Origin: Ignavibacteriota bacterium
Lineage (GTDB): Bacteria; Bacteroidota; Kapaibacteriia; Palsa-1295
Direction: 5' to 3'
Length of the DNA: 12,888 nucleotides
Assembly (NCBI GenBank): GCA_003151215.1
Contig: PLXB01000092.1
Location: forward strand, 3,869-16,756
Shown here: piece after piece, positions 1 to 5,265 of the stretch
Position numbering within the stretch: the first letter of the stretch is position 1
Layout of the letters: each line of letters starts with the position of its first letter
Position numbers and translations under genes: made by a program
Notes under the pieces: generated by a model
What the model saw: the letters and a program-made list of their open reading frames with translations, nothing else
The model's database searches: none
Told to the model about the DNA's origin: nothing

Positions 1-27
1 TGCTCTATCCAGTTGAGCTACAGGCGC
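1..27 (-). tRNA. tRNA, partial (5' half only; cut by window edge)
   Basis: Reading the minus strand from 27 gives an acceptor 5' strand GCGCCTG, then TA, then a D-arm with stem GCTC/GAGC and loop AACTGGATA. The anticodon and everything 3' of it lie off the window, so the amino acid cannot be read. The 27 visible bases match the complete tRNA-Arg at 110-183 at 24 positions, differing at tRNA positions 3, 6 and 15. A second arginine tRNA or a close relative is therefore plausible, but this is inference. Confidence 0.85.
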
Positions 28-29
28 TC

Positions 30-104
30 GTTTCAATTAAGAATTGAGAATTAAAAATATGGGAATCCTAACTTTTCACTCTTAATTCTCAATTTTTAAC
101 TGAA
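30..104. repeat. AT-rich inverted repeat of 7-bp units, copy 1, between the two tRNA genes
   Basis: The left arm reads AATTAAG-AATTGAG-AATTAAA (35-55). The right arm carries the complementary AATTCTC-AATTTTT units (84-97). Bases 42-54 and 82-94 are perfect 13-bp reverse complements around a 27-bp loop, and the pairing extends further with mismatches. The element starts 3 bp from the 5' end of the partial tRNA. It shares GTTTCAATTAAGAAT (30-44) and GGGAATCC (61-68) with the second copy at 186-293, so the two are members of one repeat family. The stem has almost no GC and no adjacent T-run of the usual kind, so a classical intrinsic terminator is unlikely. Function is unknown. Confidence 0.8.
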
Positions 105-109
105 GCAAG

Positions 110-183
110 TGCACCCGCAGGGATTCGAACCCCGAACCTTCTGATCCGTAGTCAGATGCTCTATCCAATTGAGCTACGGGTGC
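110..183 (-). tRNA. tRNA-Arg (anticodon ACG)
   Basis: The minus strand from 183 to 110 folds as a complete 74-nt cloverleaf. The acceptor stem is GCACCCG/CGGGTGC with discriminator A, and the D-arm is GCTC/GAGC. The anticodon stem TCTGA/TCAGA encloses loop CTACGGA, giving anticodon ACG at positions 34-36. The T-arm is CGGGG/CCCTG with loop TTCGAAT. In bacteria A34 of this tRNA is normally deaminated to inosine by TadA to read CGU, CGC and CGA. The CCA end is not encoded: the bases after the discriminator are CTT. It lies downstream of bshC and upstream of the partial tRNA on the same strand, with a palindromic repeat on its 5' side. Confidence 0.96.
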
Positions 184-185
184 AG

Positions 186-293
186 GTTTCAATTAAGAAT
201 GAAGAATTAAGAATTAGGAATGAAGAATTAAGAATGTAAGGATGCAGGGAATCCAATTCTTAATTCTTAATTCTTAATTCCTAATTCCTAATT
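186..293. repeat. AT-rich inverted repeat of 7-bp units, copy 2, between tRNA-Arg and bshC
   Basis: The left arm (191-232) is six consecutive heptamers: AATTAAG, AATGAAG, AATTAAG, AATTAGG, AATGAAG, AATTAAG. The right arm (255-293) is AATTCTT three times, AATTCCT twice, then AATT. The arms are reverse complements apart from T/G and A/G differences that would mostly be G-U wobbles in RNA, so a hairpin with a stem of about 40 bp and a loop of about 20 bases (near 235-254) could form. It starts 2 bp from the 5' end of tRNA-Arg and shares its first 15 bases and the loop string GGGAATCC with copy 1. Its bshC-side end supplies the last sense codon and the stop of bshC. No protein-coding gene is visible in it. 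Function is unknown; a dispersed non-autonomous element or a repeat expanded by slippage are both possible. Confidence 0.88.
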
Positions 294-2072
294 GAGCCGG
301 ACAGCCCTTAACGGCTTTGTGGCATCGGAAGTTCTCGCTTGGCCGTCCGTTGAAGGGAGTGGCTCCGGAGAAAGCTGATTGAGGTGGATGAGATGATGTT
401 CGTGGCTTTCTAAAGCAAGCGGTTCCAATATCTGTTTCAGCGTTTGAAGAAAGTCCGGACCATATTTATTCAGAAAATAAATGAGATTGAGCTCACGTTC
501 CTGGAGTTCGCCGTCGGGCAGGAGAGCGGCAAAGAGCTTGTCGAGTTGGACTTTTGTGGTCGAATGGCGTTTTCGTTCTGCGGAAAGAGTTTTGCCGTGA
601 AAATCACGGACCGCCGTAAGTAATTTGCCCTTGAGGTTCGTTAGTGCGCCTCCTAATGTCGGGTCTGCATGGTGAACGGTCGTGCGAAGCGATTCGAGGG
701 ACCCGTCTATTTCTTCTAATACGCGCTCGAATGTGGGATTAAGCTCGGAGTCGATAAGACTATCGAGCATCGCATGGTCTCGTCCGTGAGCGTCCGAAAG
801 CACATCTTCCGGCGCGATCTTGAATTTTTTGAAGATACGTTCGAATCGCTCTTCAATCAGTGTTGCGCTAAGCCGGGGAGCGATGAGCGGCATGGGAAGT
901 CCTGCCCACTCATAGGCTGCGCTAAACTGCGCGAAATAGGCGATTTCGCCAGGACCGGCGACATAAGCCACCGTTGGAAGCAAGGTATCCTGACATAAGG
1001 GCCGAAGCACGACGTTCGGGCTGAACCGCTCCGGGTGCTCTTCGAGTATATGCCGCAACTCCTCGATGGTAAATGATCGGCGAGTGCCTTTGAGGAAGAA
1101 GGTCCGCGCAGTCTGATCGGTCGTTTTTTCGCGCTCGATAATTGGTAGGCGGTCGCCATTATCATCGAGATAGAAAAGATTAAGCGCCCGTGGCTTAACT
1201 TGTGCGTGATATACTTCTTCGAGATGGGCCGACCGCAGCACGATCTTCTCGGAAAGCTGTGGAGATGTTTCGATCTCGCGCCAGAGAAGGTCTTTAATGA
1301 GGGACTTCATCGGAGTGGAACTTGCGTCGAAGAGGAGAAGCCCATCGTCGCCGAAATATTCGAGCATGAGTGATGCGAACGCTCTGCCGAAATTCCTGCC
1401 TGGAGCATAACATCGCCCGATCGTTGCAAGCACATCGCTCGTAAAGTCCGTCTGCGGAAGAGCGGCGCGTAGCGCGTCGAACGTCGCCCGAAGCGGCGCC
1501 TCTTCGAGTGGAAGCGGGCCGACCTGTTTGCGCCACAATGTAATGTTCTGGCCCTCGGCAAGAGCGGACGGAATATATTTCAACGTCTGAAGTTCGGATT
1601 CCTGATCGAGTATATGGATGGAAGAGGTCTCTTCAAGATCGTGGTCTTCTGTTTCGAGCCAGAAAATGGGGACGAACGCCCGGCCGGGAAATTGCTCTCC
1701 GAGCCGCTTGGCGAGCGCGATACACGTGAGCGTCTTGTAAAACGTATAAAGTGGCCCACCGAATATTCCTACTTGCTGGCCTGTCACAACGGCGCACGTA
1801 TCGGGTGATTCCAGCAGCTTGAGATTGGATTCCGCAGCCGTATTTGTGCCACCGAGCGCAAAATGGAGTTCGCGGATCGACTGAACGATAGCCGGCCGGT
1901 GCGTTTTTGGCAGCGCATGTTCGCGGGCATGGCGCTCGTCGATCAGTTTGGCCATTTGCTCGTGCGGTGCATGAGGCGAAATGGAAAAATAATCGCGGAT
2001 GGGCGCCGAGTCGAACCGGGTAAGGTAATCTTTTACGAGCGGAGTAAAGTAGGTGATGGGTGTGATGTCCAT
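288..2072 (-). CDS. bshC: BshC, putative bacillithiol synthase (cysteine-adding enzyme)
   Basis: This 594-residue protein matches the BshC family, which catalyses the last step of bacillithiol synthesis: addition of cysteine to glucosaminyl-malate in the cytoplasm. Recognisable blocks are the nucleotide-binding-like motif TGQQVGIFGGPLYT (residues 97-110), FWLETEDHD (137-145), and the family's C-terminal signature near residues 530-570 (LQERELNLIYFLNKYGPDFL and the HHLIHL strand). A charged region at about 440-530 fits the family's coiled-coil segment. Bacillus BshC is about 540 residues; the extra length here includes a roughly 30-residue low-complexity C-terminal tail after HLIHL. The start is the ATG at 2070-2072, with no evident Shine-Dalgarno sequence. 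BshA and BshB, which make the substrate, are not in the window. The gene is divergent from the CPXCG gene and points toward the tRNAs. Its final Asn codon and TAG stop lie in the adjacent repeat. Confidence 0.93.
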   Translation of the reverse strand: MDITPITYFTPLVKDYLTRFDSAPIRDYFSISPHAPHEQMAKLIDERHAREHALPKTHRPAIVQSIRELHFALGGTNTAAESNLKLLESPDTCAVVTGQQVGIFGGPLYTFYKTLTCIALAKRLGEQFPGRAFVPIFWLETEDHDLEETSSIHILDQESELQTLKYIPSALAEGQNITLWRKQVGPLPLEEAPLRATFDALRAALPQTDFTSDVLATIGRCYAPGRNFGRAFASLMLEYFGDDGLLLFDASSTPMKSLIKDLLWREIETSPQLSEKIVLRSAHLEEVYHAQVKPRALNLFYLDDNGDRLPIIEREKTTDQTARTFFLKGTRRSFTIEELRHILEEHPERFSPNVVLRPLCQDTLLPTVAYVAGPGEIAYFAQFSAAYEWAGLPMPLIAPRLSATLIEERFERIFKKFKIAPEDVLSDAHGRDHAMLDSLIDSELNPTFERVLEEIDGSLESLRTTVHHADPTLGGALTNLKGKLLTAVRDFHGKTLSAERKRHSTTKVQLDKLFAALLPDGELQERELNLIYFLNKYGPDFLQTLKQILEPLALESHEHHLIHLNQLSPEPLPSTDGQARTSDATKPLRAVRLN

Positions 2073-2155
2073 GTAGGAGAGCGTTTCAAGGTTGTTTCGA
2101 GTTTAACAGTTGCATTGGTTGCACAAATCCCGGTTGACCGGTGTTCTACTAATCT
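2073..2155. promoter_or_regulatory. Divergent intergenic region, likely two promoters
   Basis: This 83-bp gap separates bshC (minus) from the ten-gene plus-strand run and is the largest gap upstream of that run, so promoters for both directions are expected here. I cannot identify a convincing sigma-70 or Bacteroidetes-type (TTTG / TAnnTTTG) promoter by eye. A 12-bp inverted repeat, CCGGT-TG-ACCGG at 2130-2141, could be an operator but is short enough to occur by chance. Confidence 0.45.
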
Positions 2156-2338
2156 ATGCTTACCAGTTATGTTTGTGCTGTCTGCGGCGAGGAGATCGAG
2201 ACTATTGTCGATGAATCGCAGGGGCTGGCACAGACCTACATCGAGGACTGTCAGGTGTGCTGCCGGCCGAATGTGCTGCATGTAACGATCGACCCGGAAA
2301 CCGGCGAAGTAATCATTCAAAGCGAGTTCGAGGAATAA
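2156..2338 (+). CDS. CPXCG motif-containing cysteine-rich protein
   Basis: A 60-residue protein with the pattern of the CPXCG cysteine-rich family. It has a CxxC pair (C7, C10, in CAVCGE), then an acidic stretch with G23, Q26 and Y28, then the EDCQVCCRPN block (C32, C35, C36). It ends in a short acidic strand-rich tail. The cysteines are arranged to bind one metal ion, presumably zinc. The family's biochemical role is not established, and in this copy the first motif reads CAVCG rather than CPxCG. It heads the plus-strand run and is followed after 14 bp by ybaB. The ATG at 2156 is the only sensible start; no clear ribosome binding site is visible. Confidence 0.85.
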   Translation: MLTSYVCAVCGEEIETIVDESQGLAQTYIEDCQVCCRPNVLHVTIDPETGEVIIQSEFEE

Positions 2339-2352
2339 CTAATCGAGAAATC

Positions 2353-2676
2353 ATGGCAGAAGAAATGAGCAAGATGCTCGAACAATTACAGCAGCTTCAG
2401 GAAGGGATGGCGCGCGTTCAACAGGAACTTAGTTCGCTGACAGTAAGCGCGGAGTCCGGTGGTGGAATGGTGAAAGTCACGGCAAACGGTAAGCAGCAGA
2501 TCGTGAAAGTGGAGATCGAGAAGGAAGCGATCGACCCTACCGATGCGGAAATGCTGGAAGATCTGATCGTCGCCGCCGTCAACCGCGCGCTCGAACATGC
2601 CCGTGAGCTGTCGGAATCGCGGATGAACGAGGCGGCCCGATCGATGCTGCCGCCAGGATTTCCACCGATCGCTTGA
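2353..2676 (+). CDS. ybaB: YbaB/EbfC family nucleoid-associated DNA-binding protein
   Basis: A 107-residue protein typical of YbaB/EbfC, a small dimeric DNA-binding protein associated with the nucleoid. A Gln-rich amphipathic helix (residues 4-30, MSKMLEQLQQLQEGMARVQQ) is followed by a strand region with the conserved GGGMVKVTANGKQQIVKVEI pattern (36-55). The DPTDAEMLEDLIVAAVNRAL segment (61-80) and a C-terminal helix ending in a Pro/Gly/Met tail complete the family layout. The ATG at 2353 was chosen because it gives the standard N-terminus. An in-frame upstream ATG at 2257 would overlap the CPXCG gene by 82 bp and add residues foreign to the family; a later ATG at residue 5 is also possible. 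It sits 25 bp upstream of recR, the arrangement seen in dnaX-ybaB-recR operons, but dnaX is absent here. Confidence 0.93.
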   Translation: MAEEMSKMLEQLQQLQEGMARVQQELSSLTVSAESGGGMVKVTANGKQQIVKVEIEKEAIDPTDAEMLEDLIVAAVNRALEHARELSESRMNEAARSMLPPGFPPIA

Positions 2677-2701
2677 CCGAACGAACATTAATACATAGCA
2701 C

Positions 2702-3304
2702 TTGCTCCATACATCGCCTGCATTAGAAACCCTTATCGAGCGACTCTCGCGCCTTCCCACTATTGGGCGTAAGACCGCGCAGCGGCTCGCGCTCTATTTA
2801 CTTAAGCAGCCCCCGCACGAGGTAGAATCGCTTGCCAACGCCATTAGCGAATTGCAAAAGCGCGTGCATACCTGTACGATCTGCGCGAATATTACGGAAG
2901 AAGACCCCTGTCCTATTTGCCGCAATTCCAAACGCGACCGCTCGATCATCTGTGTGGTCGAAGAGCCGAACGATGTGCTTGTCATCGAACGGACAAATGA
3001 ATTCAAAGGGCTTTATCATGTGCTGGGTGGCTCACTCTCACCGCTTGACGGTATTGGTCCCGATGAATTAAAAATCAGAGAGCTTCTTCTGCGATTAAAT
3101 GAAGAAAAGGGTGTAAAGGAAATTATTCTTGCACTCGATCCGAATGTGGAAGGAGAAGCCACGGTACTTTATCTTGCAAGACTCCTACATCCTATCGTTC
3201 CGAGAATCACTCGTATTGCCCGAGGCATTCCCATCGGCAGCGATCTTGAATTTGTTGACGATGCCACACTTGCCAAAGCCTTGGAAGGAAGGCTGCTCGT
3301 CTGA
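2702..3304 (+). CDS. recR: Recombination mediator protein RecR
   Basis: A 200-residue protein of normal RecR length. RecR acts with RecF/RecO to load RecA onto SSB-coated single-stranded DNA at gaps. An N-terminal helix-hairpin-helix is present (LSRLPTIGRKTAQRLALYLL, 15-34; most homologues have LPGIG). A four-cysteine zinc finger follows (C58, C61, C70, C73), then the Toprim domain with VVEEPNDVLVIE (85-96) and ALDPNVEGEATVLYL (144-158), and the RIARGIPIGSDLEFVDDATL region (171-190). The start is TTG at 2702: an in-frame TAG at 2696-2698 rules out anything upstream, and the resulting MLHTSPALETLIERL matches the family N-terminus. The stop overlaps the methyltransferase ATG by one base (TGATG). 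GC content falls strongly from the first to the second half. Confidence 0.96.
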   Translation: MLHTSPALETLIERLSRLPTIGRKTAQRLALYLLKQPPHEVESLANAISELQKRVHTCTICANITEEDPCPICRNSKRDRSIICVVEEPNDVLVIERTNEFKGLYHVLGGSLSPLDGIGPDELKIRELLLRLNEEKGVKEIILALDPNVEGEATVLYLARLLHPIVPRITRIARGIPIGSDLEFVDDATLAKALEGRLLV

Positions 3305-4047
3305 TGGCACATGAATGGTACGAGGATTGGTTTGCCGATGAGCACTATCTGACGCTTTATCGCCATCGTAATTCTGAAGAAGCATCATTGGCGCTTGATT
3401 TGATCGAGAAGTTCACCGGCATAACAAAGGATGCAGAAATCCTCGATCTTGCCTGCGGTGCAGGACGTCACTCGATCAATCTTGCAAAACGAGGTTATAC
3501 GAACATTACAGGGATTGATCTCTCTGTTTCTCTGATTCGTGAAGCGAAACGAAATGCCGCAAAAGAGGGAGTGAAGATAAATTTTAAGGAACAAGACATG
3601 CGGTCATTCGATGGGAGCTATAACCTAATTATGAATCTGTTTACGAGTTTCGGATATTTTGCAAATGATCAACAAAACGAAGAAGTAATCACAAGAGTTG
3701 GGAAGTGTTTAATTCCGCATGGTTTTTTTGTATTAGATTTTTTCAATACCGCTATGCTTTGTAATACAGTTGTGGCTCATGACGAGAAAGTTCTTTCTTC
3801 CGGTGAACGAGTCGAACAATTCAGAGAAATCAACAATGGTCGTATTGAGAAAAAAATTATTATTCATTCCAGTACCGTCTCGAAGGAATTCCATGAATCG
3901 GTACGTCTTTTTAAATTACATGATTTTGAGAGGATGTTTGCTAAAGCCGGACTAACAATAAAAGTAAAATTCGGCGATTATTTAGGAGATCCTTTCGATG
4001 TCGGGAGTTCTCCTCGGCTGTTTCTCGTTGCTAAGAAGGATGAGTAA
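3304..4047 (+). CDS. Class I SAM-dependent methyltransferase
   Basis: A 247-residue protein with the Rossmann-type methyltransferase fold. Motif I is ILDLACGAGRHSINLA (46-61), the acidic residue that binds the SAM ribose is in GIDLS (70-74), and a post-motif acidic residue lies in KEQDMRSF (95-102). NLIMNLFTSFGYF (107-119) and the strand FFVLDFFNT (141-149) complete the core. The N-terminus HEWYEDWF (3-10) and the single-domain layout resemble generic methyltransferases of small molecules rather than rRNA or protein methylases, but the substrate cannot be deduced. Translation is probably coupled to recR through the TGATG overlap. Base composition is clearly more AT-rich than in ybaB or early recR. 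Confidence 0.88.
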   Translation: MAHEWYEDWFADEHYLTLYRHRNSEEASLALDLIEKFTGITKDAEILDLACGAGRHSINLAKRGYTNITGIDLSVSLIREAKRNAAKEGVKINFKEQDMRSFDGSYNLIMNLFTSFGYFANDQQNEEVITRVGKCLIPHGFFVLDFFNTAMLCNTVVAHDEKVLSSGERVEQFREINNGRIEKKIIIHSSTVSKEFHESVRLFKLHDFERMFAKAGLTIKVKFGDYLGDPFDVGSSPRLFLVAKKDE

Positions 4048-4057
4048 AATTATTGAC

Positions 4058-4064
4058 AGAGGAG
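4058..4064 (+). promoter_or_regulatory. Shine-Dalgarno sequence AGAGGAG before the first lipoprotein
   Basis: AGAGGAG lies just upstream of the ATG at 4067. The spacing from its last base to the ATG is only 2 bases, which is short. It nevertheless favours 4067 over the in-frame ATGs at 3998 and 4040, which overlap the methyltransferase gene. Confidence 0.45.
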
Positions 4065-4066
4065 TT

Positions 4067-4714
4067 ATGGGAAAAAAACAAAGTCCTTATATTGGTCAAT
4101 ATGTCATTATTTTGATGATGATGTTCACGCTTTTATCTTGTGACCTTTTTACTACCCGCATTCCCTCCGCGCCTGATCTCGGTTCTACTTTCATCTGGAC
4201 TCCTGCTGCAACACCACAATATTTACTAGATAATTTCACAGGCACGATCGAAGTGCTCGATGCTACGAATTACACAAAGTGTTTTATCGGCGCAAAAGAC
4301 TCGTCTGTAATAGGTGATAAACCGGTCTTCAGTTTCACTCCCCGCTCAGGACTTGACGCTGCTTCGCGAAGCGTTTTCGATCTTTGGAATATTCAATCCG
4401 AGCAGAACTTCATGACGAAACTTAGTTCTTCTCTTGTGACGAGTCCGAGACTTACTGTCACATTGAGCAATATCAATATCAACCAATCAAATTCGAATAG
4501 TGCGGATATAACGGCGGACTATCTTATTCTGCTCCCCATACCATCAGCGTCTTCTATTCCGCCGTCGATCAGCGGCTCATTGATTTTGCACGTCGTTCTT
4601 GTTACAACCGAACAAGCAACGAAAGAATGGCGCATCGTCAACTGGTCTGATTTTGCTCCTTCATCTGGCAATTCGAAAACCTTCACCGATCTTAAAGTAC
4701 AGCTCAGTTCGTGA
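4067..4714 (+). CDS. Putative lipoprotein with NTF2-like pattern (first of a tandem pair)
   Basis: A 215-residue protein of no named family that I recognise. It opens with a lipoprotein signal peptide: basic residues K3-K4, a hydrophobic core, and lipobox LLSC with C25 as the predicted lipidated residue, followed by Asp at +2. The mature part has LLDNFTGTIEVLDATNYTKCF (53-73), VFSFTPR (87-93), a short Trp-containing helix near W107, a Ser/Asn-rich strand, and a closing ISGSLILHVVL...EWRIVNWSDF (168-196). That order, with a helix ending in Asp-x-x-x-Tyr and strands ending in W-x-I-x-x-W-x-D, resembles NTF2/SnoaL-like domains and recurs in the next gene. No catalytic residues can be assigned. 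The ATG at 4067 gives a proper signal peptide; it lies 19 bp after the methyltransferase gene. Location is inferred to be the envelope. Confidence 0.75.
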   Translation: MGKKQSPYIGQYVIILMMMFTLLSCDLFTTRIPSAPDLGSTFIWTPAATPQYLLDNFTGTIEVLDATNYTKCFIGAKDSSVIGDKPVFSFTPRSGLDAASRSVFDLWNIQSEQNFMTKLSSSLVTSPRLTVTLSNININQSNSNSADITADYLILLPIPSASSIPPSISGSLILHVVLVTTEQATKEWRIVNWSDFAPSSGNSKTFTDLKVQLSS

Positions 4715-5244
4715 TGGATTTAGTTCATACGCAGCGGGTTAGAAAGAATATGTCACTCCCAATTATTCTTTTGGGGGCAGCATTTGTTCTTTCATGTAAT
4801 CCATTTGCCCCGGCTATCGATAATACGCTTTCACAGAAAAGCTTCGGAGATCCGCATACCGATAGCGGATTTTTTGATGCATTCCGGTACGCGTACCTTT
4901 TTAAGGATACGACTTATTACGGTAAATTGCTTGCCCCGAATTTTGTTTTCAGTTACCGCAATTATGATCGTGGACTCGATCTCGAATGGGGACGTGACGA
5001 AGAAATGCAGACAACAGGTTCTCTTTTCGCATCAAGTGAATCACTAAATCTGCTTTGGGGAGATATCCTTGATAGAAACGGTACGGATACCGTAGAAGAT
5101 ATTACACGTGCATTTTCACTCGATATAACACTGAATCCAAGTGATATTCTTCATGTCGATGGCAGAGCCATATTTACTTTGGTTAGAGTAACGAAAAACG
5201 ATGTATGGCAGGCAATTCGCTGGCGGGACGAATCGAATTTTTAA
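4714..5244 (+). CDS. Putative lipoprotein with NTF2-like pattern (second of a tandem pair)
   Basis: A 176-residue protein with a lipoprotein signal: basic residues R8, R10, K11, a hydrophobic stretch, then lipobox VLSC with C28 followed by Asn. The mature part repeats the order of elements of the preceding gene: FFDAFRYAYLFKDTTYYGKLL (53-73), FVFSYR (77-82), a WGRDEE helix (92-97), and GRAIFTLVRV...VWQAIRWRDE (150-173). The two are probably diverged paralogues. The ATG at 4714 overlaps the upstream stop (TGATG); a GTG one codon earlier and an ATG at 4750 are alternatives, but the latter loses the basic n-region. The next gene starts 21 bp downstream. No function can be assigned. Confidence 0.75.
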   Translation: MDLVHTQRVRKNMSLPIILLGAAFVLSCNPFAPAIDNTLSQKSFGDPHTDSGFFDAFRYAYLFKDTTYYGKLLAPNFVFSYRNYDRGLDLEWGRDEEMQTTGSLFASSESLNLLWGDILDRNGTDTVEDITRAFSLDITLNPSDILHVDGRAIFTLVRVTKNDVWQAIRWRDESNF

Positions 5245-5265
5245 AAGTCTGGGTAAAACTATTTC

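Noticed and set aside
191..293. Regularly repeated 7-bp units that could be taken for a CRISPR array
   Set aside because: The units are 7 bp, contiguous, without unique spacers, and arranged as an inverted repeat; no cas genes are present.
186..293. The palindrome as an intrinsic terminator for bshC or the tRNAs
   Set aside because: The stem is nearly all A/T with several mismatches, and no T-run follows a GC-rich stem on either strand.
857..1165. Open frames antisense or out of frame to bshC (also near 1294-1561, 1614-1808 and 1863-2285)
   Set aside because: They are shadows of the bshC coding sequence with arginine/serine-rich composition and no recognisable domain.
2130..2141. CCGGT-TG-ACCGG inverted repeat as an operator for the divergent promoters
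   Set aside because: Arms of 5 bp are too short to distinguish from chance, and no second copy was seen; kept only as a note in the intergenic entry.
2257..2352. Longer ybaB product starting at the upstream in-frame ATG
   Set aside because: The extra 32 residues overlap the CPXCG gene in another frame and do not resemble the YbaB family; the start at 2353 gives the normal N-terminus.
2758..2766. RecR helix-hairpin-helix reading LPTIG instead of LPGIG as evidence of an inactive protein
   Set aside because: All other RecR features, including the four cysteines and Toprim motifs, are intact, and one substitution in the hairpin is not enough to call loss of function.
3998..4066. Longer first lipoprotein starting at 3998 or 4040
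   Set aside because: These starts overlap the methyltransferase gene and put extra residues before a signal peptide that is already complete from 4067.
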